A stretch of DNA of 64,000 nt, from positions 1 to 64,000 of the forward strand of contig JALFVL010000018.1 in assembly GCA_022787165.1 (NCBI GenBank), in the 5' to 3' direction. Under the pieces are notes generated by a model, which worked only from the letters and a program-made list of their open reading frames with translations, was not told the origin of the DNA and did no database searches. Origin of the DNA: Clostridiales bacterium. GTDB taxonomy: Bacteria; Bacillota; Clostridia; Christensenellales; Aristaeellaceae. The position numbers were made by a program, and so were the translations under genes. Below, in pieces: positions 57,460-64,000 of this stretch. Positions within the stretch are counted from its first letter, which is position 1. Every line of letters starts with the position of its first letter.

Positions 57460-57600
57460 TCAGCGAAGCAGCTGAAGAATCAGCCTGGCTGCCAGGTCGA
57501 CCTGCTGGGGAATCAGCGCGATGTTGGCCCGCTCGCGGAGGGTGTGCATGCCCTCGCCCTGAAGACCGAGGCCGTCAAGCCCGAGGCCCGTCCATTCGCC
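57460..57600 (-). pseudogene. M20-family peptidase, C-terminal remnant
   Basis: On the minus strand, about 45 codons read EWTGLGLDGLGLQGEGMHTLRERANIALIPQQ..., ending in LILQLLR and a stop. The GxxxxGLQGxxMHTLRExxNI pattern is the C-terminus of M20/M42-type dipeptidases. The catalytic domain is missing; upstream lies an unrelated Cys-rich gene. It is too short to be functional. Confidence 0.65.
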
Positions 57601-57610
57601 GCGCCTTTGA

Positions 57611-57937
57611 TCACGTCTTGCGCAGGATTTCCCTGGGCGGCTCGATTTCATGGGCCAGGGTATGCTCGGTCAGCTCCGAAAGGAGCCGGAGCTTCCGGTT
57701 GAGCATGGGCCTCATGCAGTTGGGAACATGCTCCTGATGCGCTCGATGGATCGCGACGCATTCCCTGCAGTTGCCGTGATACCGGCAGGCCTTCAGGCAG
57801 GGGCAATGATCCCACCCGGCGTATTCCTGCCTGAATTGGGCGACGAATTCCTCCTGAAGCGCAAGCCCCTCCGCCCGGTCTCCCCGGTGAAAGGCGGCCA
57901 TCGCTTCCTTTTCCTTTTCGTTGTCATCGATTTTCAT
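57611..57937 (-). CDS. Small Cys-rich conserved protein
   Basis: 108 aa. An acidic, helical N-terminal half (MKIDDNEKEKEAMAAFHRGD) is followed by CPCLKACRYHGNCRECVAIH and VPNCMRPM, a C-x-C/C/C-x2-C/H/C set that fits a small zinc-binding domain seen in clostridial hypothetical proteins. ATG 57937 follows GAGGTG; an open frame to 58057 overlaps the liv remnant and is less likely. Function unknown. It lies between two decayed genes and may itself be in a relict region. Confidence 0.6.
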   Translation of the reverse strand: MKIDDNEKEKEAMAAFHRGDRAEGLALQEEFVAQFRQEYAGWDHCPCLKACRYHGNCRECVAIHRAHQEHVPNCMRPMLNRKLRLLSELTEHTLAHEIEPPREILRKT

Positions 57938-57992
57938 CGTCAACACCTCGCTGCCGGACCGGCCATGGCGGCCGTTTCCCGGAAAACTGTCA

Positions 57993-58457
57993 TTACATGC
58001 CCAGATATGCGCTGCGGACAGCCTCGCTGCTGAGCATGCTCTCTCCTGTGCCGTCAATCACGGTCTTCCCGTTCTTGATGACATAGGCGTAATCGCACAT
58101 TTCAAGCGTCTGCGTCACGTTCTGCTCCACGATGATGATGGTGATGCCCATTTGGTTGATCTCGCGGACAAAGTCAAAGACCTCCTCCACCAGCTTGGGC
58201 ATCAGGCCGAGGCTGGGCTCATCCAGAATGAGCAGCCGCGGCTCGCTCATCAGCCCCCGCGCAATGGCGACCATCTGCTGCTCTCCGCCGGAGAGGGAAT
58301 TGAACAGCGTCGTCTTTCCCGCGCCGTTCGGGCCCACCACGCCGACGATTTCGCCTTCTCTGGCCTCAAAGCTGATATCCTCGTTGGCGACAAGGCCGCC
58401 AAATGCCTTTGTCGCGTGCTCCACGCTCAAGATGGGCTTCGCGCCTTGAATGGTCAT
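57993..58457 (-). pseudogene. livG/livF: LivG-LivF chimera (branched-chain amino-acid ABC ATPase), internal deletion
   Basis: 154 aa in an open frame. Residues 1-55 read like LivG (LSVEHATKAFGGLVANEDIS; Walker A GPNGAGKTTLFNSLSG). Residues about 56-154 read like LivF from its signature motif on (SGGEQQMVAIARGLM, LLILDEPSLGLMPKLV, GITIIIVEQNV, DYAYVIKNGKTVIDG). The Q-loop and helical subdomain, about 90 residues, are missing, and two 235-255-aa proteins have become one of 154 aa. ATP hydrolysis is not expected. The junction is near 58285-58300. The start still overlaps the upstream gene as ATGA, as in intact liv operons. Confidence 0.85.
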
Positions 58458-59137
58458 GCCGCAGGCACCTCCTTTTTGGCAAAACGCTTTTTCAGCCTTC
58501 CAGGGATCGACAGTACCCCGTTGGGCAGGAAGAGAACAACCAGAATCACCAGCGCGCCGTAGATGATCAGGTCGATGCCCGTTCCCGTGCCGCCGAACCA
58601 GACGCGCGTATTCTGGGAGATATACGTCAGCACGGTTGCCCCGACGATCGGCCCGAACACCGTTCCGCAGCCGCCCATGACCGTGACCAGACAGATCATC
58701 AGCGAGATGGACAGCGTGCTGGAGGTATAGGGATCCACATACTGAATGTACTGCACGTACAGACTGCCTGCCAGGGAGGTGACCATGGCGCTCAGCGCAA
58801 AAGCCAGTGCCTTCGTGCGCGCCGTGTCGATGCCCACGCTCTCCGCCGCGTGCTCATTGCCGGAGATGGTGCGCAGCGCATAGCCGAAGCGGGAGGCGTC
58901 CAGCCACAGGGTAAACGCGATCAGCGCCACCACCACCGCCAGAACAATGTAGTAATAGATCACCTTGTCGCTGTTGGCGGAGAGCTGCAAATACATCCCT
59001 ATCATCAGGAATTCGCCCTGAGCAAAGCAAAGCAGCCCCATCACGCCCCAGATCAACGCAATTCCGATGGCGACCAGCGCGATACTGGAGCCATTGATAC
59101 ATCCCTCCACAAGGATTTGAGCAAGCTGAGTCCCCAT
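58454..59137 (-). pseudogene. livH/livM: LivH-LivM chimera (branched-chain amino-acid ABC permease)
   Basis: 227 aa. The first about 50 residues are LivH-like (LVEGCINGSSIALVAIGIAL, GLLCFAQGEFLMIGMYL). From about residue 60 the sequence is LivM-like (YYYIVLAVVVALIAFTLWLD, SRFGYALRTISGNEHAAES, QYVDPYTSSTLSISLMICLV, then a charged RLKKRFAKKEVP tail). Each parent has about 290-330 aa, so the second half of LivH and the first part of LivM have been lost with the frame kept. Junction near 58960-58990. A working liv permease needs both subunits, so it is probably inactive. Confidence 0.8.
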
Positions 59138-59245
59138 CCCGATTCGCCTCCTGATTGACTGTGCAAATCCCTCCGCAAAGCTCCGGTCTCGGATGCGAAG
59201 CGGCGGGATTTACCACATTTCGCCGGTCATGCCGGTCAGATGAAA

Positions 59246-59280
59246 GAAAACTGCCGCGTGCGGGCCTCCGCGCGCGGCAG
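59246..59280 (-). terminator. Hairpin after the liv binding-protein gene
   Basis: CTGCCGCG / CGCGGCAG stem with 14-nt loop, followed on the minus strand by TTTTC. It lies 10 bp past the stop of the binding protein and would reduce downstream expression, as is common after binding-protein genes. Confidence 0.65.
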
Positions 59281-59290
59281 ACCGTTGTGT

Positions 59291-60580
59291 TTACCGCTCA
59301 GACCAGGGGGTGTAGGGATAGACCACCTCGGCAGCGGCGCTTTCAAACGGATACACCGTCACAAACGCGCCGTCGATCAGCTGCGTGATGATGCCGCCCG
59401 CCAGCACGTTCTGGCCGGATTCGTCAAAGCGGATGCCGTTCCAGGGAACGATCAGCTGTCCCTCGTTGGCGACGTCCAGATTCTGAAGCGCTTCCTGAAC
59501 GGCGTAATTCTCGGTCGATCCGGCCGCGTCAAGCGCGTAGGCCAGAGCGAAGACCGCCGTGAAGGCCCGCGCGTAAGCGTCGTTCATGTCGGCGCCGGAG
59601 GCCACGTCGGAGACAAAGCCCTTCGATACCTGATACTCCTTGAACATGTCGTTCACGATCTTCACGTTAGGGTTGGTCACGCTCAGATCCAGCGCAAAGA
59701 GGTTGGTCGACAGGGTGTCGTTCATGTTGACCGCGCCGACGGTTTCCACGGTTTCGGTTGCGGTGAAGCCGGCGCGCTGGCCGATGAGCAGCTTTGGCGT
59801 CCAGTTCTGCTCCTTCATGGTGCGGTACAACAAGATGGCATCCGAGTTATAGCTGCCGCACATCAGAACATCCGCGTTGGCTTCCTTCAGCTTCATCACC
59901 TCTGCGGAGAGGTTCGTCGCGTTCTGGCTGTAGGAGATGTTTTCGACGATCTCAAAGCCGTATGCCGGCGCCTGCTCTTCAATCTGGACGCGCAGCTTCG
60001 CGCCGTATTCGGTATCCTCGTGGAACAGCGCCAGCGTGTGGATGTCAAGCCCCTTTTCATCCCGCAGGCTCGCCAGGAATTTGAACGTATCCTCGATAAA
60101 CGTTCCGTCGTGCGGCGTGGTGCGGAAGAACCACTCATAGCCGCGCTCCGTCAGATCCACGGAGGTGGAATCCGCGTTGATGAAGGGAATTTCGCTGCGC
60201 TCCGCCACGGTCGAGGCCGTCTTGGTGACAGCCGAATTGTAGGCGCCGATGATGACGTCCACGCCGACCTCCTCGATCAGGCGCTCCGCTTCAGACTGGC
60301 CAATCTCGGCGTTGCCCTGCGTGTCCGAAACGGTCAGCAGCAGCTTTCCGCCGTCAAGACCGGGGATGCCCACCCCGGCGGCAAAGGGAAGATCCAGCTC
60401 CGGATGCTCGTTGTTGATGATGTCCGTTGCCAGCTCGATGGCGAGCACATCCAGCTAGCCGATGGTGGCGACGTTACCGCTGAGCGGATAGAGAATGCCC
60501 ACCTGACAGTCTGCGGCCAGCGCCATGCACGGGGCGAGCAGCATGACCAATACCAGCAGCGAGGAGTACAGCTTCTTCAT
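59291..60580 (-). pseudogene. livJ: Liv-type amino-acid binding protein with in-frame amber codon
   Basis: Periplasmic-type leucine/isoleucine/valine binding protein (Peripla_BP_6). ATG at 60580 begins MKKLYSSLLVLVMLLAPCMA and continues CQVGILYPLSGNVATIG, then TAG at 60457-60455 (codon 42) where relatives usually have Gln or another residue, then LDVLAIELATDIIN in the same frame to the stop at 59291 (429 aa if read through). The remainder is well conserved (IGAYNSAVTKTASTVAERS; FINADSTSVDLT). A restart at the GTG at 60448 would lack the signal peptide. It is the first gene of the decayed liv operon. Confidence 0.85.
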
Positions 60581-60632
60581 GGGGATAACCGCCTTTCTCT
60601 TCCCTTCATCCATGATGAGCGAAGGTAAAATG

Positions 60633-60671
60633 AAAAAGCAATGAGGCGAAAATTCATTTCAACCTCATTGC
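60633..60671 (-). promoter_or_regulatory. Leader hairpin with T run (possible attenuator) of liv operon
   Basis: On the minus strand GCAATGAGG and CCTCATTGC (perfect 9 bp, 16-nt loop) are followed by TTTTT. The hairpin lies between the promoter at 60683 and the start codon at 60580, so it can end transcription early. No leader peptide rich in Leu/Ile/Val codons was identified. Confidence 0.6.
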
Positions 60672-60682
60672 TGTTGTCGGGC

Positions 60683-60711
60683 ATTATATCATCCCTTTGC
60701 GGGCCTGTCAA
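60683..60711 (-). promoter_or_regulatory. Consensus sigma-A promoter of liv operon
   Basis: TTGACA, 17 bp, TATAAT on the minus strand, a perfect match to the consensus, although the operon it drives is broken. Confidence 0.85.
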
Positions 60712-61082
60712 CACGGCTTTCTGACGGGCAGAAATTCAATTATACATGCCGACTTTATCAAAACAATATTTTTATGCAATATGATGTTTTTGGGGGTTGA
60801 TTTGAGAAATCGAACGAAATATTTCGTTCAATTTTTGACCGAAGAGCTTTGGAAAAAGCCCGCGAACGAAAAGCCTGATTAAAAGCGAATGAATATTGCA
60901 ATTTCTAAAATTTCATTATTGCGAAATCGAGCGGTTTCGCCGCGGGCTGCCCGGAAAGTGCAGCCCCTGGGGAAGGGCCGTCTGCGCCGTGTCCGGTTCA
61001 CGGGCAGTCCTCCATGGAATCAAGCGCAAGGGTCAGCTCGCAGTGAGCGCGCGCATGAGGCCCGGGGGCATATGAAGGCCAT
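60712..61082. other. Intergenic region, AT-rich, no gene seen
   Basis: The first about 210 bp (60720-60930) are markedly richer in A+T than the rest of the window and hold an 18-bp palindrome. The part from 60940 to 61082 is GC-rich with no open frame of note. No RNA gene or transposon end was recognised. Confidence 0.6.
60812..60829. promoter_or_regulatory. Candidate operator, 18-bp perfect palindrome
   Basis: GAACGAAATATTTCGTTC, perfect dyad without spacer. Partial copies (GAACGAAAAG at about 60863 and GCGAATGAA) lie within 60 bp. It is about 100 bp upstream of the liv -35 box. Confidence 0.65.
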
Positions 61083-61733
61083 TCAGCATCGATTGGCGCC
61101 GACAACCCTGAGAAATTGCTTGGCGATGTACATGCAGCCCGTCTGGTTGGGGTGGATGCGGTCCCACGCGATGTTGCAGGGATGCATGTGCGCAAACAGC
61201 GCGTCCCATGCCGCCTGCAAATCGACGAAGACAAGGCCGTATTGCCCGGCAAGCCTGCGCGTGATGGCGCCATATTCGTCCATGCGCGCGCGCATGGGAT
61301 CGAGCCGGTTTGGCTCCATGAAATAGGGCGACATGAGGATCATGCCCTTCACGTGGGGCAGCGTGCGCTCAATCAGCCGGGCATAGGTTTTTTCAAATTC
61401 CTCCGGCGGGACGTGCGTTTCGGGCATATACGGGCAGTCAAATTGCCGCCAGACGTCGTTGATGCCGATCAGCACGCTCACCCAGTCGGGCTTGCGCGCC
61501 ATCACATCCGTCTCCCAGCGCGCCTGAAGATCGCGCACCTGATTGCCGCTGATGCCCATGTTGACAATGCGAAGAGCGAGCTCCGGATACATGCACCCGA
61601 GCAGCGCACCCACGTCCGCGACATAGCTGCGCCCCCAGGCGTCGGATAAGCCCTCTCCCACCGGGCGGGCACGCTCGTAATCCGAAATGGAATCGCCGAT
61701 AAACAGCACGGTCTGACCTTTTTCAAACAGCAT
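61083..61733 (-). CDS. SGNH/GDSL-family hydrolase
   Basis: 216 aa, cytoplasmic. LFIGDSISDYERARP holds the nucleophile Ser near residue 15, NMGISGNQVRDL the Gly block, LIGINDVWRQFD the Asn, and WDRIHPNQTGCMYIA the Asp-x-x-His pair. Close in style to acetylxylan/oligosaccharide deacetylases found in plant-glycan loci. Last gene of the three-gene minus-strand pentulose operon (kinase, AraD, esterase), which suggests removal of acetyl groups from imported arabinose- or xylose-containing oligosaccharides. ATG 61733 follows AGGAGG. Confidence 0.85.
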   Translation of the reverse strand: MLFEKGQTVLFIGDSISDYERARPVGEGLSDAWGRSYVADVGALLGCMYPELALRIVNMGISGNQVRDLQARWETDVMARKPDWVSVLIGINDVWRQFDCPYMPETHVPPEEFEKTYARLIERTLPHVKGMILMSPYFMEPNRLDPMRARMDEYGAITRRLAGQYGLVFVDLQAAWDALFAHMHPCNIAWDRIHPNQTGCMYIAKQFLRVVGANRC

Positions 61734-61753
61734 TTGCGTCTCCTCCTGCGCGG

Positions 61754-62452
61754 TTATCCCTGCCCATAATAGGCGTTTTTGCCGTGCTTTCGCAGGTAGT
61801 GCCTGTCAAGCAGCTCCTGCTGCATCGGGGAAATCTGGGGATTGAGCATGGCCGCGTGGAAGGCCATGAAGGCCAGCTCCTCCAAAACCACGGCATTGTG
61901 TACGGCGTTGCGCGGGTCCGTGCCCCAGGCAAACGGGCCGTGAGCCTGCACCAGTACGGCGGGAACCTGGGCAGGATCGATGGAGCGTGAATGGAATGTC
62001 TCCACAATCACGTTTCCGGTTTCCCGCTCATAGGCCCCTGTGATTTCCTCCGGGGTCATCTGCCGCGTGCAGGGAATTTCCCCGTAGAAGTAATCGCCGT
62101 GCGTGGTGCCGTAGGCGGGAATGCCACGCCCCGCCTGCGCCCAGCTGGTCGCCCAGCGGGAATGGGTGTGGACGATGCCGCCGCAATCCGCGAAGGCGCT
62201 GTACAGCGCCAAATGGGTGGGCGTATCGGAGGAGGGCTTCCATTTGCCCTCGACCCGTTCCCCGGAGGTCAGGGAGACGACCACCATGTCATCCGGGGTC
62301 ATGTGGTCATAGTCCACTCCGGAGGGCTTGATGACCACCAGGCCGCTTTCCCGGTCGATACCGGACACATTGCCCCAGGTAAAGGTCACCAGGCCGTGCC
62401 CGGGCAGCAGCAGGTTTGCCGCGCACACCTGCTCCTTCAGCGCTTCCAGCAT
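61754..62452 (-). CDS. araD: L-ribulose-5-phosphate 4-epimerase
   Basis: 232 aa, class II aldolase-type Zn enzyme: L-ribulose 5-phosphate to D-xylulose 5-phosphate. [70 protein letters not shown] (zinc His pair), [15 protein letters not shown], and [14 protein letters not shown] 62452 is preferred over the GTG at 62455 because GGAGG lies 7 bp upstream. Its start overlaps the kinase stop by one base (TGATG). Confidence 0.94.
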   Translation of the reverse strand: MLEALKEQVCAANLLLPGHGLVTFTWGNVSGIDRESGLVVIKPSGVDYDHMTPDDMVVVSLTSGERVEGKWKPSSDTPTHLALYSAFADCGGIVHTHSRWATSWAQAGRGIPAYGTTHGDYFYGEIPCTRQMTPEEITGAYERETGNVIVETFHSRSIDPAQVPAVLVQAHGPFAWGTDPRNAVHNAVVLEELAFMAFHAAMLNPQISPMQQELLDRHYLRKHGKNAYYGQG

Positions 62453-63987
62453 CACAGCACCTCCAAGGCTGCCCGCTCCACCCGGAGCAGGCTTTTGTAT
62501 TCTCTGATATAGGCGTTGAAGCCGTCCACATCTGCGGGGTCGGGGGCCAGCGTTGTTCCACTCACGCCGTTGAACACGCGGGTGTCCAGATAGTGCTCCA
62601 GCGTCTCATCTGCACGCTTTTTGAGCATGTATGCCGCCAGAAGCGCCATGCCGTACGGGCCGCCCTCGCCCGCCGTTTCCATGCAGGTCACCGGAGCGTT
62701 GCATGCGGCGGCCAGGTATTTCTGCCCCACCAGGGGCGTCTTGAACAGCCCGCCGTGGCCGGTGAGGCTGTCGATCGCCACGCCCTCGTCTGCCAGAATG
62801 TCCATGCCGATCTTGAGCGTCGCCATGGAGGCATAGAGCTGCGCCCGCAGGAAGTTGGCCAGGGTAAACCGGGCATCCGGACGGCGAAGCACAAGCGGCC
62901 TGCCCGCATCCATGTGGGTCACGCCCTCGCCCGCCAGATAGTTGCACACCAGCACGCCTCCGCAGTCGGGATCGCCCTCCAGGGACTTCTGATACAGCCC
63001 TGTGTACAGTTTCCCGGCATCAGGCCTTGCCCCAAACAGCCCCGCGGCTTCCGACAGAATGCCCGCCCAGGCGTTGGAATCGCCGGTGCAGTTATTGCAA
63101 TGCACCATGGCGACCGGTTTGCCGGTGGGGGTGGTCACCAGATCGATCTCCTCATAAACCCTTTTCAGCGGCTGCTCCAGAACCACCATGGAGAAGATGG
63201 AGGTTCCGGCGGACACATTGCCCGTTCTGGGCGCGACGGCGTTGGTCGCGGTCATGCCGGTGCCCGCGTCCCCCTCGGCCGGGGCGAAGGGAATGCCGGG
63301 CGCCAGCAGGCCATCGAGCAGCGCCGCGCCCCGCTGCGTCAGGAAGCCGGCGTTCTCGCCCGCCGGCAAAACCCGGGGCAGAATATCCTTCAGCGTCCAG
63401 GGAAGTCCCCGCCCTGCGATCAGACAGTCGAACTTTTTCAGCATTTCCGCGTCGTAGCACAGGCTTTTGCTGTCGATGGGGAACATGCCGCTGGCCTCGC
63501 CCACGCCCACGGCGTTGACGCCCGTGAGCATGTAGTGAACATAGCCCGCCAGGGTGGTGATGTGGGCAATCCGATGGACATGCGCCTCGCCGTTCAGGAT
63601 GGCCTGATACAGGTGGGCGATGCTCCACCGCTGGGGGATGTTGAAGCCCAAGAGCGCCGTGAGCTCCGATGCCGCCGGGCCGGTGACGGTGTTCTGCCAG
63701 GTGCGGAAGGGGGCCAGCAGGTTCCAGTCCGCGTCAAAGGCCAGATATCCGTGCATCATGCCGGAAATGCCCATGGCGGCGATGCGCTCCCGATGCCCGA
63801 CGCCTGCCAAAGCGGCCTTCAGGCCCGCAAAGACCTCGTCAAGCGAATAGGTCCAGATGCCGTTTTCAAGGGTGCTGGCCCATGTGTAATCTCCGGCGGA
63901 GACGGGAATGTGGCGCTCGTCAATGGTCACCGCCTTGATGCGCGTGGAGCCAAATTCGATGCCGAGATACGTCTTCTTACATTCCAT
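62452..63987 (-). CDS. FGGY-family pentulose kinase (L-ribulokinase-like)
   Basis: 511 aa, cytoplasmic. [17 protein letters not shown] at the N-terminus, [49 protein letters not shown] and the C-terminal [18 protein letters not shown] are FGGY kinase segments. Pairing with araD makes L-ribulose the likely substrate, although the sequence style is also close to xylulokinases, so the symbol is left out. ATG 63987 follows AGGGAG; the gene is complete, ending in the araD overlap. No araA isomerase lies in the window; it may be just outside. Confidence 0.85.
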   Translation of the reverse strand: MECKKTYLGIEFGSTRIKAVTIDERHIPVSAGDYTWASTLENGIWTYSLDEVFAGLKAALAGVGHRERIAAMGISGMMHGYLAFDADWNLLAPFRTWQNTVTGPAASELTALLGFNIPQRWSIAHLYQAILNGEAHVHRIAHITTLAGYVHYMLTGVNAVGVGEASGMFPIDSKSLCYDAEMLKKFDCLIAGRGLPWTLKDILPRVLPAGENAGFLTQRGAALLDGLLAPGIPFAPAEGDAGTGMTATNAVAPRTGNVSAGTSIFSMVVLEQPLKRVYEEIDLVTTPTGKPVAMVHCNNCTGDSNAWAGILSEAAGLFGARPDAGKLYTGLYQKSLEGDPDCGGVLVCNYLAGEGVTHMDAGRPLVLRRPDARFTLANFLRAQLYASMATLKIGMDILADEGVAIDSLTGHGGLFKTPLVGQKYLAAACNAPVTCMETAGEGGPYGMALLAAYMLKKRADETLEHYLDTRVFNGVSGTTLAPDPADVDGFNAYIREYKSLLRVERAALEVL

Positions 63988-64000
63988 AGCTCCCTCACTT

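Noticed and set aside
60697-60882. 61-aa plus-strand ORF in the AT-rich island
   Set aside because: It overlaps the liv promoter and palindrome, lacks a good ribosome-binding site, and the peptide has no recognisable feature.

Overview
The window is 64 kb of GC-rich bacterial DNA. Consensus sigma-A promoters (TTGACA/TATAAT with 17-bp spacing), strong AGGAGG ribosome-binding sites, Lpl-type sugar permeases, KtrAB, GH112 and the overall gene set point to an anaerobic, plant-glycan-using member of the Bacillota, class Clostridia. Christensenellales/Aristaeellaceae-like gut lineages are a tentative fit. No rRNA, tRNA, CRISPR array, intact IS or prophage was seen.

Layout. 1-11 kb: a 5'-truncated GH2 beta-galactosidase, a solitary Abi/HEPN gene, TelA, an EamA exporter, a pyroglutamyl-peptidase-like/D-cysteine-desulfhydrase-like pair, an LDH, and a divergent ferredoxin-linked aldo/keto reductase. 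11-18.6 kb: a small acidic protein, a membrane-anchored DUF11-like protein, a 1522-aa secreted protein built from 14 APEETx hexapeptides and 15 Cys/His repeats of about 75 aa, and a FucU mutarotase. 18.7-29.6 kb: glycogen phosphorylase, MurA, YwlG-like, a heterodimeric ABC exporter, a DHH phosphoesterase, Rsm22 and an ECF S component. 29.8-34.3 kb: a run of two GT-C-like membrane proteins, DUF1934, a hypothetical protein and an MBL-fold hydrolase. 34.5-40.2 kb: KtrB-KtrA, a small membrane ORF and KdpD-KdpE, with no kdpFABC.

40.4-57.4 kb is a coherent locus for import and intracellular breakdown of rhamnogalacturonan-I oligosaccharides: an AraC regulator; LplB, LplC and a solute-binding protein; on the minus strand GH105 and GH112; divergently CE12 esterase, GH51, a DUF6171-like zinc protein, GH28, RhaB, RhaA, RhaD and RhaM. 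The enzymes lack signal peptides, so oligosaccharides are probably imported first. In this setting the GH112 enzyme is best read as a galactosyl-rhamnose phosphorylase candidate. 61.1-64 kb holds an AraB/AraD-like pentulose module with an SGNH hydrolase, which could take arabinose released by GH51.

Between these sugar loci (57.4-60.7 kb) lies a decayed region: an M20 peptidase remnant and a branched-chain amino-acid (liv) transporter operon with three lesions, namely an amber codon in the binding protein, a LivH-LivM chimera and a LivG-LivF chimera. Two families of interspersed intergenic repeats are scattered through the window. One is modular, with a hairpin whose stem changes in a compensatory way between copies.
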